Source: JAJRVM01 sp963700515
GTDB lineage: Bacteria > Planctomycetota > Planctomycetia > Pirellulales > Pirellulaceae
Assembly: GCA_963700515.1 (NCBI GenBank)
Contig: CAVOXY010000032.1
Span: 124,001 to 188,000 of the forward strand
DNA length: 64,000 nt
Direction of reading: 5' to 3'
Shown here: piece after piece, positions 18,748 through 29,200 of the stretch
How the letters are laid out: each line of letters begins with the position of its first letter
How positions within the stretch are numbered: the first letter of the stretch is position 1
Notes under the pieces: model-generated
What the model was told of the DNA's origin: nothing
The model's database searches: none
Seen by the model: the letters and a program-made list of their open reading frames with translations, nothing else
Made by a program: the position numbers and the translations under genes

Positions 18748-19207
18748 ATTGGGGCCACCGATCGAGGCGGCGCGAACACCTCCAGCCCGTGGCACGGCCA
18801 ACTCCCGTCACCGCCAAATAGATCGTGCCAGTCCGTGACATCCTCGACACTTCCCGCCATACGTCCGCGTCACGAAAACCACGTGGCTGAGGCAGCCGAC
18901 TGCCAATCGGCTGGTAGGACACTTCTGTCTGGACAATACCCTATCACGCTTCGCCAAAAATTGCCACTTCCCACCTGCTGGGCAATCCGCTGGCGACTCA
19001 TTGGCACGGGCCGGTCGCGACGCTCGCGATCCGCTCTCACCCTTCACGCACGGTCTCATCGATCGCCGTATCATGAGTGTGAACCGCTGCCAGCAGGGAC
19101 TTTCGGGCGGATGCTGGAACACCCACTGTAAAATCGTGACGGCCTCGATTCATTCCCCGCACGCGTACCCATCGATATCTGTGAACGCAGGTAGCCCAGG
19201 GCCTACC

Positions 19208-19236
19208 TTGGTTGTGGCCGCTGGCCACCTTAGAAT
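19208..19236 (+). promoter_or_regulatory. Putative sigma-70 promoter of the flavoprotein gene
   Basis: TTGGTT, 17 bp, TAGAAT, ending 41 bp before the start codon at 19278. The spacer contains a GTGGCC/GGCCAC palindrome that could bind a regulator. Consensus fit is fair. 18748-19207 otherwise shows nothing recognisable. Confidence 0.45.
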
Positions 19237-19277
19237 ACTCGTCTGAACATGAACTGTCCCCACTCGCGGAGCCCACG

Positions 19278-20547
19278 ATGGCCGTTGACACCCCAGCCAC
19301 CATTGCCGTTTTGGGCGGCGGACCAGTCGGCATCGAGGCAGGTCTTTACGCCCGGTATCTGGGTTACGACGTGCTCATCTTGGAGCGAGAGGAGGTAGCC
19401 GCCCAAGTGTTGCAGTGGGGTCATCTACGGATGTTCAGCCCCTTCGCACAGCTCTGTTCACCTTTGGGCCTGGCAGCGCTGCGTGCCCAGGACCCCGCAT
19501 ATGGCCCACCGCGGTCCGACGCGGTGCCTGACGGGCCGGCAATGGGCGGAGCACTATCTACTCCCGCTATCACGGACCGATTTACTTTCCGATCACCTTG
19601 TATGTGGCGTGACGGCACTGGGTGTGGCACGCCAACACTGGCTCAAGACAGCAACCGGTGACCACGGGCAAAGGAGTGCGGACGGCTTTCGGATACTGCT
19701 GGACCATCGCGATGGCAGCCAATCGGTGGAAGCCGCGGACATCGTGATCGACGCGACGGGCGTCCTCGGCCAGCCGAACTGGTGTGGTGCCGGCGGTTTG
19801 CCGGCGCGTGGTGAGTCGCGTCTGAGATCCCGCATCGAATACTCCATCCCCGACGTACTGGGAACGGAGCGGGCCCTGTATGAAGCGCGGCGAGTGTTGG
19901 TGGTCGGCAGTGGACTGTCCGCCGCGGCAACGGTCGTGGCGTTGGCCAAGCTCATGCAGCGCGTCCCGCAGACCGACGTGACGTGGGTCACGCAAGCCTC
20001 GCCCAGTGATGCATCGACCGGCCCGATTGCGCTGGCCCCCTACAACGAGCTCCCCGCACAAAGGCGGCTCGCCGAAGCCGGCAACCAACTGGCCCAGTCG
20101 AGCAACCCGCGTCTCATCCATCGGGCCGGTGTCCTGGTGGAAGCCATCGAGTACGACGCGGCAGACCAACAGTTTCTCGTCACGTTCGACTCCGACGCAC
20201 AACCGGTTTGTTTCGATCGTATTATCGCCAACGTCGGTCACCGCCCGGACCGATCGCTTTACCAGGAACTGCAAGTGCGTGAATGTCCACGCACCGGCGG
20301 CCCCTGGGGAGTCAGCCAGCGTCTCGGGAGGAACCGAGCAGCAACCGCGCCCGCCACGTCAGAGCACGCGGCCACGCGGCTGATTACGACCGAACCGAAC
20401 TTCTATATTCTCGGCGCGAAGAGCTACGGACGTGACGCCAGCTACTTAATGACCGACGGGTTCGCGCAAATCCGCGATCTGTATGCGCTGATCGGCGGTC
20501 GAGCGACGTTGGATCTCTATGCCACCGCCACGGAGTTGGATTCCTGA
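19278..20547 (+). CDS. FAD/NAD(P)-dependent oxidoreductase, frameshifted
   Basis: ATG 19278 opens with TIAVLGGGPVGIEAGLYARY, a GxGxxG dinucleotide-binding motif, then DVLILERE. A single indel near 19520 shifts the frame; the expected continuation is TGRQWAEHYLLPLSRTDLL. Later VLVVGSGLSAAATVVALA is the second nucleotide-binding motif and IIANVGHRPD the conserved ATG-like segment. NFYILGAKSYGRDASYLMTD closes the fold. It resembles flavin monooxygenase or thioredoxin-reductase-like planctomycete proteins. Substrate is unknown; about 420 residues if restored. Confidence 0.75.
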
Positions 20548-20593
20548 GATGAGCGGGCAAGGCAGACTGTAGCGGATCGCGCCCCGACGACGG

Positions 20594-22141
20594 TCAGTCG
20601 ACCCCCAGCTGGACCACCGCCACGCCACCGAATCGCAGTTGTTGCACTACGTTGGCCACCGCCCCTTGCTGCCGCAGACTGTGCTGCAAAGACGTTACGA
20701 TGCTGCCTGTGGTGTCAGGCCCAGCACGCACGATCAGCCAGACACCGCCCCGCTGTGTCACCAGTCGACGCTGCAACGCGGTGAAAGCGACGTTGGGCGT
20801 GGTGGGAAGGGGAGCGGTGAAATCAGCGTGGAGCGGGTAGACACCTGTGAGCGGAAACAGGCAGTACTGCACTAGTTCCTTGTCTGCTCGTTGCTGCAAT
20901 GCCAGGTCTTCCAGCAATCCCGGACAAAGAAACACGGGCAATGGTGCTCGCTGCAATTGCTCATCGAGCCAGGGGATCGCCACATTCCAGGCTTCGTTTC
21001 GATCGCCGATGAGGCGGCCATCATGGAGCCATTGCTGGGCGAAACCACCGGTCAGCACGGTGGCACATGATCACGATGCACGCCACGGCCCAACGACACC
21101 AACGGTGGGCATAGATGCTGTGACAAAGTCCGGCAAAGACGGCGGCTCCGACCAGTGACGCCACCAAATAGCGTCCCATGCAAAGCGGGGCGATATGGAC
21201 GAGCGTCGTGAACCAGGCGATCAGCGTGGGGACGAGAAACCAGCAGAGAGGTCCACATACCCTCTGGTGACAGCAGTTGGAAGCTCCGCGCCCGACGGCC
21301 CCACAGGCGGCTCCCGCCCACGGCGATCAGGGGGATGAGCAGATATACGATGCCTGCCACTTGGACCGCGAAAGGAAGTGGCCAGGCGTCCACGATGCGT
21401 GTCCAATTGTCACGGTGTCGGGCAATCGCCAGCACGTGTGTCGACGCGGGGAGCAACAACAGAGCGATGATGATCGCGTCCCGGGCTGCTTGAGGGAGCG
21501 CATAGGCGATCTGAAAACGCCGGCAGGGGAGCATGATCAGCAGGCAGATAGCTTCGGCCAACAGAAACAGGAATGCGGTGTAGTGCAAGTAGAACAGCCA
21601 GGCGGCTCCCAGCACAAAGGCCGATCGCCACAGGAGCGTAGGTCGTTGCAGGAGCTGGATGAAGATCGCGGCATGCACCACCGCCGATAGCTGCACCAGG
21701 GCGTATGGCCGTGCTTCCTGGGCAAAGAAAATACAGTCCCGATTGACTGCCACCAACAAGGCCGCCAACAGACCGGCCGAGGCCGATCCGGTCCAGTGTC
21801 GCACCAAGGTCCAGACGGCACCGATGAGCACCGTTCCGGCCAGGAGCGAGGGAAGTCGCAGCGTCCATTCATGGTGCCCCAACAGCCGTACTTCGCCCCA
21901 CACCAGGTAGAAGTAGAGTGGGCTTTGATTACCCGCCTCCGCACGCCAGGCGATATCCGACCACTGTGCCGGAGACCACCCAGGACGTGTGCAGTTCGTC
22001 CAACCAGAGGCTTTCCGTGACCTGGGCGCACCGTAACGCCGCTCCCAATAAAATAATCGCAGCCAGCCAGCAAAGCGGGCGCAGCGACTTGGGTACAGCT
22101 GTGGGAACATCGATTTGCACAGGAAACGTGGATTCACTCAC
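20594..22141 (-). CDS. Membrane glycosyltransferase (GT39/PMT-like), frameshifted
   Basis: Probable start GTG 22141 (VSESTFPVQIDVP) leading to LWLDELHTSW, the acidic motif of the first periplasmic loop in GT-C enzymes. The frame shifts near 21960, continues through LRLPSLLAGTVLIGAVWTLV, FFAQEARPYALVQL and many hydrophobic helices, and shifts again near 21190 and 21060. The soluble C-terminus (AWNVAIPWLDEQLQRAPLPV) ends at 20594. Such enzymes transfer sugars from polyprenyl-phosphate carriers. It follows the exopolysaccharide-type ATPase genes on the same strand, so it may glycosylate an exported polymer or protein. Confidence 0.7.
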
Positions 22142-22375
22142 AGGCCAGATTGTAGCCGGATGGGACGCCACCCAATAGCTCCCCGCGGTCCGCGAGTCTG
22201 CCGGAAATCCACACAATCCCGGTGCCGTGTACCCGAGACAGTGGCGGCAGCAGAAATCCGAAATCCGAAGCACGAACACGAAACCAAGAATGTTCAAGTG
22301 CAGACACGGGGAATTGCGATCGCAGCCCCCTGGGCCCTGGCGAGCCTAGAGGCACCGAACCCGACAGCGGTGATG

Positions 22376-23198
22376 CTATTCGGGCACTACGGCCACGAGT
22401 TCTTCGGAGACGGCTTCGATCTGTTCGCGACGGATCGCGGATCGTTCTTCGGCGAAGCCGATCAGCAGCGCCAGGTCACACAAGCGGTTAATGCGGCGTG
22501 GCACACCCAAGCGTCAGATGGTGCACCGCTTCCAACGCCGTGGCGTCAAAGATCTCTTGCCGTGCGCCGGCCGCTTGCAGCCGATGGTGGATATAGCTGA
22601 TCGTCTCTTCCAGGGTCAGTCGACGCAACAGACATTTGACCGCCAGTCGCTCATCTAGTTCGGGCATGCGGTCGAGCACCGGCAACAGGGACGGTTGGCC
22701 GACCAGCAGCAGGGTCATGGCTGCCACCGCATTGTGTTCGAAATTCAGTAGCAGTCGAATGGTCTCGAGCGTACGGCTGTCGTCCAGATCTTGCGCTTCG
22801 TCGATCACGACGACGCTATGACGCCCCTGCTCGACGTTCTCGGCCAGTGTCCGCTCGATACGGCGGATGCTCTGCTGAACGGGCCATGTCGTCGCGGCCG
22901 GACCGGTCCCCGCGAGCGACTCGGCCAGATACGCCAGCAGTTGGTCGGGGGGCATTTGGGGAAAGACGACGTGGACACGCGGCGCGAACGAATCGCCCAA
23001 CTGGCGGAGCAATGTCTGGACGATCAAGGACTTCCCGAGCCCGGCGGCCCCGGACAACAACGCCGCTCCGCGACGGTTCTCCACCGCGTACCGCAATTTC
23101 AACAACGCGCCCTGATGCGTCTCGGCAGGGTAATAAAACCGCGTGTCGGCGGTATTCTCAAACGGCTTCACTTCCAATTGCCAATATGACTGGTACAT
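22376..23198 (-). CDS. ExeA-like AAA ATPase of an exopolysaccharide/secretion cluster
   Basis: MYQSYWQLEVKPFENTAD is the ExeA/XrtA-associated ATPase start. GAAGLGKS is the Walker A and VVVIDEAQDL the Walker B motif. The open frame stops at 22488, but the next frame continues RRINRLCDLALLIGFAEERS to a stop at 22376, the usual family C-terminus, so one base is lost or gained near 22500. About 270 residues in full. It sits just downstream of a BY-kinase-like gene and upstream of a glycosyltransferase, as in polysaccharide export loci. Confidence 0.8.
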
Positions 23199-23243
23199 GG
23201 CTTGCAGGTCCCTTGGGTGGCAGCGCGTAATGAATCTGACGCG

Positions 23244-24935
23244 TTATTCGTCCCCCTCCGCGCCGTGCGAAGGAGCAAAATTCTCAATGACCCCCACGGC
23301 TCGGACTCCCAGGTTGCGGAGCGTCGAGACGGTGGTGAGCGTCAGATCCTGAGGGGTTGTCTGCACGTTGCGAATCACCACCGCCATGTCGATGGGACAG
23401 GGCAGATCGGCCGAGCCACGGCCCTTTGGCAGTGCCGCGGTCGGCGGCAGGTCGACCACCACCAAATCAAAGTAGCGGCTCAACTCGCCGAGCGTTCGTG
23501 CCAGTACCTGGTCTTGTACGCCCGATAATTCATCGTTGGGGCACGTGAGCGGAAAGAGCGTGACACCATCCTCCAAGGACGTGACGGCCGCTTCGCAGAG
23601 CGACTGGCCTCGCAACGCCACCTCATACCAGTCGCACGGCGATTCCAATCCGAGTCGGTGCGCCAGTTCGGGGTTGCCGGCATCGGCATCCAACAGGGCC
23701 ACGTGGCTTCCCGCCCGGGCGGCGTTTTGAGCCAAGGCCAGCGCGAGCGTCGAGCGTCCTTCACGGCGCGAGGTGCTGCTCACCACCAGGACCTTGAGGC
23801 CGTCGCCGGTGGCGACAAATAACTCCTCGCCCGATTGCCGGAGCTTGCCGCCCGTTTGCTCGTCGAGCTGCTGGCAGAGTTCCGGCCAGCGAAACGCGTC
23901 CACTTCCCAGGCCGATGTGAACGGCTCGAGCCGCCTGCGTTCCATGGCCGCTGCCACAGCGGACTCAAGTTCCGCTGGCGGCAACGTGATCGTGGCCTCC
24001 GCCGTGTCGGCAACGTCGGCGATCCGTTCGACCGGGATCGAAACATCACCCGTATCCTGCTCGGCATCCGCCGCAGGTAACTCCCCGGCCTCCTCCCTCA
24101 CGCGTCTGTCCTCGATGGCCCCCGGGTGGGCTGCGGCCGCAGCCTCAAGCAGCTCGAGATCCACGTGCGGCAGGTCGACTTCGACAGCCGTCAGCGCGGC
24201 GGACACCGCCGCGCTGCCCGCGTCGGATCGATCCGCTGCGAGCGTCATCAGTTCGAGCGTCATCAGCTCGGGAGCCTGCAGCTCGGGTGCCGCCATCAAG
24301 ACGCGGGGCTGGCACTCGGCCAGCAACCGCGCCTCGATCTCATCCGCTGCCGCAAGACCGGACGAAGCACGAAGCTCCCTGCCACCGTCGCCACCGTCCG
24401 CCAGTGTACGAGCCAACGTCGGGACTTCCGTGTCCTCGCGCATCCCTGCACTCCTTGACGTTGGACTCTGTCTCCACATCTTCCTCGATAGCCTGCTCGC
24501 TCCCTGCTGGCACGGCATCGCTATCGCTCTCCATTGTCTCTGTCTGCGTCTCTGTCTGCGTCTCTGTCGCGTCTCTGTCTGCGTCTCTGTCTGCAGATTG
24601 TCGATCGGATCCAGGGAGACGAGGTGATCTTCAAAAACGACAGGCGGCGGGCTGTCCGCCTGGACGTCCTCCATTCTGTAGGATTCCACGTGTTCGACGG
24701 AAGGAAGAACCATGTGGGCGGCCAGCCCAGCCATACCGCCGGCATCCGCGGTGGGCCGATCGATGCGCAAGCGTTTGCCCTGCTGAGACACGTCGTGTAA
24801 CACGAGCGCCACGGACTGCACGCCTTCGTCAGGGGGCTGGGCAACGGCGCGGCACCGCTGCGGAGCCTGTCGCGTCGCCGTTGGGTCTCGGTCTTTGGCA
24901 AAGGCCTTGATGAAGGCTTGGTCCAGTGCATTCAT
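23244..24935 (-). CDS. BY-kinase/CpsD-like ATPase with long acidic linker
   Basis: ATG 24935 after GGGG. The N-terminal half is a long low-complexity linker rich in Glu, Thr and Ala. The C-terminal 230 residues form a P-loop ATPase: VVSSTSRREGRSTLALALA (Walker A), VALLDADAGNPELAHRLG (A'), and FDLVVVDLPP (Walker B), matching CpsD/CapB or MinD-type domains. No Tyr-rich tail is obvious. Inside the linker a 12-bp repeat (24539-24598) has lost one base, so about 40 residues there are read in the wrong frame; a second shift near 24450 restores it. Probably regulates polysaccharide assembly with the ExeA-like neighbour. Confidence 0.75.
   Translation of the reverse strand: MNALDQAFIKAFAKDRDPTATRQAPQRCRAVAQPPDEGVQSVALVLHDVSQQGKRLRIDRPTADAGGMAGLAAHMVLPSVEHVESYRMEDVQADSPPPVVFEDHLVSLDPIDNLQTETQTETRQRRRQRRRQRQWRAIAMPCQQGASRLSRKMWRQSPTSRSAGMREDTEVPTLARTLADGGDGGRELRASSGLAAADEIEARLLAECQPRVLMAAPELQAPELMTLELMTLAADRSDAGSAAVSAALTAVEVDLPHVDLELLEAAAAAHPGAIEDRRVREEAGELPAADAEQDTGDVSIPVERIADVADTAEATITLPPAELESAVAAAMERRRLEPFTSAWEVDAFRWPELCQQLDEQTGGKLRQSGEELFVATGDGLKVLVVSSTSRREGRSTLALALAQNAARAGSHVALLDADAGNPELAHRLGLESPCDWYEVALRGQSLCEAAVTSLEDGVTLFPLTCPNDELSGVQDQVLARTLGELSRYFDLVVVDLPPTAALPKGRGSADLPCPIDMAVVIRNVQTTPQDLTLTTVSTLRNLGVRAVGVIENFAPSHGAEGDE
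24539..24598 (-). repeat. 12-bp coding microsatellite in the BY-kinase-like gene
   Basis: Five units of a 12-mer (CAGACAGAGACG on the minus strand), encoding the tetrapeptide TETQ when in frame. One unit lacks a base (around 24570), turning the frame from Thr/Glu/Gln to Arg/Gln. Slippage in such a run could switch expression, but frameshifts are common across the window, so a sequencing error is at least as likely. Confidence 0.75.
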
Positions 24936-25016
24936 GGTTCGGTCCCCATGCGAAACGGTTAATTGCCCGTTTGTCGTCGTGCCGTTTGTCTACGTGAATC
25001 TTGCGTTCGTGAATCG

Positions 25017-25940
25017 CTATCGCCGTTGTGTCCGCGGATCTGCCGGTGGTCGGGCCGCATTGCGTTGGGATCCTACCGATATCGTCTCGCTCCAACCGGC
25101 CGCGTCGCCGGCCGAGAAGGCTTCCCGTGGAGTCGACACAGGTTCGACGAAATCAGTTGACGGATATGCCCCCACAAGTGGGTTCCCTGACGGCGTGGCA
25201 CGCGAGACTTCCGGCGTCTGGACACTTCGCATCAGTCGCGGGTCGGTGTTTGTTGCTCCCGCCGGCCGCAAGTTGTCCGAGAGTGAGGGGGGCGAGTTCT
25301 CGGCTGGCAGCACCCCGCGAAGTGTGCGGCCTTGAGTTCCCACCGACGGCAAGCCGCGGCGAGAGCCCTGATCAGGTCGGAAGTCGGCCGCCGGCTCCAA
25401 GATCGGTCCGCCGAAGTCCAGTTCCGGAGGTTCGGCAAACGGAGCGGTCACCGCCGGACGCGACTGCGCGTTGTCGGCATTCCAGTGTTTGATCGTGATC
25501 ACAATCACCAGGAGAACGCCCGCCAAGACGGCTGCCATCGCCAACTGGCCAATGCCGCGTAACCACCCGGCAGCGTCCCCGTTTACAGCATCCCGGTTGG
25601 TGGCGTCCCGGTTGGTGCGCGGTCGCCGGATGGTCCGCGGGCGGCGTTCGCGCCGCAGATGTTGGGGCGGCAACTTGGCGTCCTCCGGCTGCTGGCGTGG
25701 CTCAGCCGCCGGCGCGGAATCGCCTGTTGGTTGGGCCGCGTTTCCCAAGTCAGAGGTCGCCACCGTCGGCAGCGGCACCCTGGCCGCTGGCGACAGGTCG
25801 GGCAGCCGAATCAGAACGGGCAATTGCTCCCCGCCGTAGATTTCAGAAACGGAGGCTCCCACCGCCTCCTTGCGGCGCGCCGTCGCCGGCGCAGGGCGAC
25901 GAGGTGGGAGCGGATCAGCGAACGGGAGAGTTGTGCTCAT
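25017..25940 (-). CDS. Single-pass membrane protein of the polysaccharide-type cluster
   Basis: Start chosen at ATG 25940, eight bases after GGA; ATG 25949 is possible. About 300 residues. A cytoplasmic Pro/Ala/Arg-rich N-terminal half includes a repeated NRDATNRDAVNGDA segment. One transmembrane helix follows (LAMAAVLAGVLLVIVITI, near residue 140), then a Pro/Ser-rich periplasmic part. No catalytic motif is seen. First gene of the minus-strand run that continues with the BY-kinase-like and ExeA-like genes, so a scaffolding or polysaccharide co-polymerase-type role is possible but unproven. Confidence 0.65.
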   Translation of the reverse strand: MSTTLPFADPLPPRRPAPATARRKEAVGASVSEIYGGEQLPVLIRLPDLSPAARVPLPTVATSDLGNAAQPTGDSAPAAEPRQQPEDAKLPPQHLRRERRPRTIRRPRTNRDATNRDAVNGDAAGWLRGIGQLAMAAVLAGVLLVIVITIKHWNADNAQSRPAVTAPFAEPPELDFGGPILEPAADFRPDQGSRRGLPSVGTQGRTLRGVLPAENSPPSLSDNLRPAGATNTDPRLMRSVQTPEVSRATPSGNPLVGAYPSTDFVEPVSTPREAFSAGDAAGWSETISVGSQRNAARPPADPRTQRR

Positions 25941-26221
25941 CGCAGACATCCATGTAGCTCAGCGATGCAAAAACGCCACGGCCACCCGGCCGCGCTTTAC
26001 GTCGTATGTCTCTTATCGGTTCCGATTGTAGCGATCTTGAGTCTCAGCGAGCCTTTGTGGCTTAAAAAGGGCGGAAAACCCAGGGAACTTAAACAATTTG
26101 AAGAAATCGGGAAAGATCAAGTACGATTGTCTCAGCAGCCTGGTTTCGAATTACTCGGGCGTCCCAAGTTCTGTTCACAGCATCACTTGACCATTCTCAC
26201 ACCGCCCTCGAACATAAACGC

Positions 26222-29200
26222 ATGAATTCAGGTCAGCCCAAAAACAAACGCGTGCAACTGACAAATCTGTTAAACCAGCGAATCCTGGTACTTGACGGAG
26301 CCATGGGAACGACGGTCTTCGCCATGGGGATCGATGAAGCCAGCATGCGCGGAGCGCGGTTGGCCGGTCACGACAAGGAGCTGCGGAACTTCGTTGACAT
26401 TCTCTGTCTGACGCGGCCCGATGCCGTGACCCAGATCCATCGCCAGTACCTGGAGGCTGGCGCGGACATTATCGAAACCAACACGTTTGGGTCCAGCCCG
26501 ATTGGGATGGAGGAGTTCCAATTGCCGGCGGAAATGGTCCGCGAGATCAATCTGGCGGCAGCGGCCTGTGCGCGCAAGGCGGCCGACGAGTTCACGGCTC
26601 GCACGCCCGACCGGCCTCGCTTTGTCGCCGGCTCGATTGGTCCGACAGCCAAGACGGCGTCGATTTCCTCCAGAGTGGAGGATCCCGGCTTTCGGGCGGT
26701 GACCTTTGATCAGCACGTGCAGTCGTATTACCAGCAGGTGTCGGCGCTGGTGGAAGGGGGAGTCGATCTGCTGTTCGCCGAGACCACCTTTGACACCTTG
26801 AACCTGAAGGCCTGCCTGTTTGCGATCGAGCGATATTTTGACGATCACGGCGTTCGGATCCCGGTGATGGCCTCGGTCACGATCACGGATCAAGCGGGTC
26901 GCACGTTGTCGGGCCAGACGATCGAAGCGTTCTGGAATTCCATTGCTCCCTATGATCTCCTGGCGGTGGGAATCAACTGTGCGCTAGGTCCGGAGCAGAT
27001 GCGTCCCTACTTGGAAGAGCTTTCGCGAATTGCGCCGCTCTACGTCAGCTGCCATCCCAATGCGGGGTTACCCAACGAGTTTGGCGGCTTCGACCTATCG
27101 CCGCGGAACATGGCCCGCACGCTGCGTGAATTCATCGACAACGGTTGGTTGAACATCGTCGGTGGCTGTTGCGGCACGACGCCACGTTACATCGAAGAGA
27201 TTGCCCAGGTGGTGCGGGGGGCGCCACCGCGTCGAATCCCGCAGGTGGAGCGTCTCACGCGGCTCAGCGGCCAGGAACCCTTGACGTTTCGGCCCGACAC
27301 GAACTTCGTGATGATTGGCGAGCGGAACAACGTGACCGGTTCGCGCAAGTTCGCTCGGCTGATTCGCGAAGAGAAGTTTGACGAAGCGGTCGCGATCGGG
27401 CGCGAGCAGGTGGCCGCGGGAGCCAGCATCATCGACGTGAACATGGACGACGCGTTGCTGGACGGCGAAGCGATGATGACGCGGTTCCTGAATTTGATTG
27501 CGGCGGAGCCGGACATCAGCCGGGTTCCGATCATGATCGACAGTTCCCGTTGGTCGGTATTGGAGGCGGGTCTGAAATGCACGCAGGGCAAATCGATTGT
27601 CAACTCGATCAGCCTGAAAGACGGGGAGGAGGAATTCTTGCGACGGGCCCGGCTGATTCGCCGTTACGGTGCGGCGGCGGTGGTCATGGCCTTCGATGAA
27701 GAAGGCCAGGCTGTGGAGATTGATGACAAGGTCCGCATCTGTCAGCGCGCCTATCAGCTATTGACCGAGCAGCTGCAATTCCCGCCGGAAGACATCATCT
27801 TCGACCCGAACGTCCTGACCGTGGCGACGGGAATCAGTGAGCACGACAACTATGCCGTGCATTTCATCGAGGCCACGCGGCAAATCAAGCGGCTCTTTCC
27901 CGCCGTGAAGGTCTCGGGTGGCATCAGCAACGTTTCGTTTTCGTTCCGCGGCAACGATGTGGTGCGCGAGGCCATGCACTCGGCATTCCTTTACCACGCC
28001 ATTGGGGCCGGTTTGGACATGGGAATTGTCAACGCCAGTCAGTTGGCGGTCTACGAAGAGATTCCCCGCGAGTTGCTCGACCGCGTCGAAGACGTGTTGT
28101 GGAATCGGCGGGGAGACGCCACGGAGCGGCTGCTGGAATATGCCGAAACGGTCAAGGGACAGGAAGTCCGCCAGAAGACCGAGGACCTGTCCTGGCGCGA
28201 GGAAAATGTCGCACGGCGACTGGCCCACGCCTTGATCAAGGGGATCGACAAGTTCATTGAAGAAGACGTGGAAGAAGTGCGGCAGCAATACGACCGTAGC
28301 TTGGCGATTATCGAAGGCCCGCTGATGGATGGCATGAAGCAGGTCGGGGATCTGTTCGCCGCCGGCAAGATGTTTCTGCCGCAGGTGGTCAAGACGGCGC
28401 GGGTGATGAAGAAGGCGGTGGCCTACCTGCTGCCCTTTCTGGAGGCCGAGAAAGAGCAGTGGGGCGAGGTAGCACGCCAGACGCGCGGCAAGATAATCAT
28501 GGCCACGGTCAAGGGCGACGTACACGATATCGGTAAGAACATCGTCGGCGTCGTACTGGGCTGCAACAATTACGAAGTGGTGGACTTGGGGGTGATGGTC
28601 CCTTGCGAGCGGATCCTCCAAACCGCTGCCGAAACGGGTGCCGACATCATCGGCTTATCGGGCTTGATTACCCCCAGTCTCGATGAAATGGCACACGTGG
28701 CGGGCGAGATGGAGCGTCTGGGCATGCGGCTCCCACTGCTCATTGGCGGCGCCACGACGAGTGAGCGTCACACGGCCGTGCGGATTGCACCACGCTACTC
28801 GGGACCGACGATCCATGTCCGCGATGCGTCACGCTGTCCCGGCGTGGTCGAGCGGTTGACCAGCGCTGAAATGCGGCCCGGTCTGCTACAGGAAAACCGT
28901 GACAAGCAACGGCAGCTGGTCGAGTCGTTCGAGAAGCATCACCTGACACTCGTCCCCATCGAGGAGGCGCGGCAACGTCGCTGGCAGGGGACCTGGGACG
29001 CCACCACCATCGCGACTCCCTCGTTTCTCGGACCTCGGGTGTTGGATGATTTCCCGTTGTCCGAGATCGTGCCCTATATCGACTGGTCTCCCTTCTTCAT
29101 GGCCTGGGAGCTGAAGGGCAAGTACCCGCGGATCTTCGAGGATCCTCAGGTCGGCACGGTGGCGCGGGAACTGTATACGCATGCGCGGCAACTCTTGGAC

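Noticed and set aside
25965..26225. 86-residue ORF overlapping the metH start
   Set aside because: No ribosome site and no recognisable sequence; probably leader DNA of metH, though a small membrane protein cannot be fully excluded.
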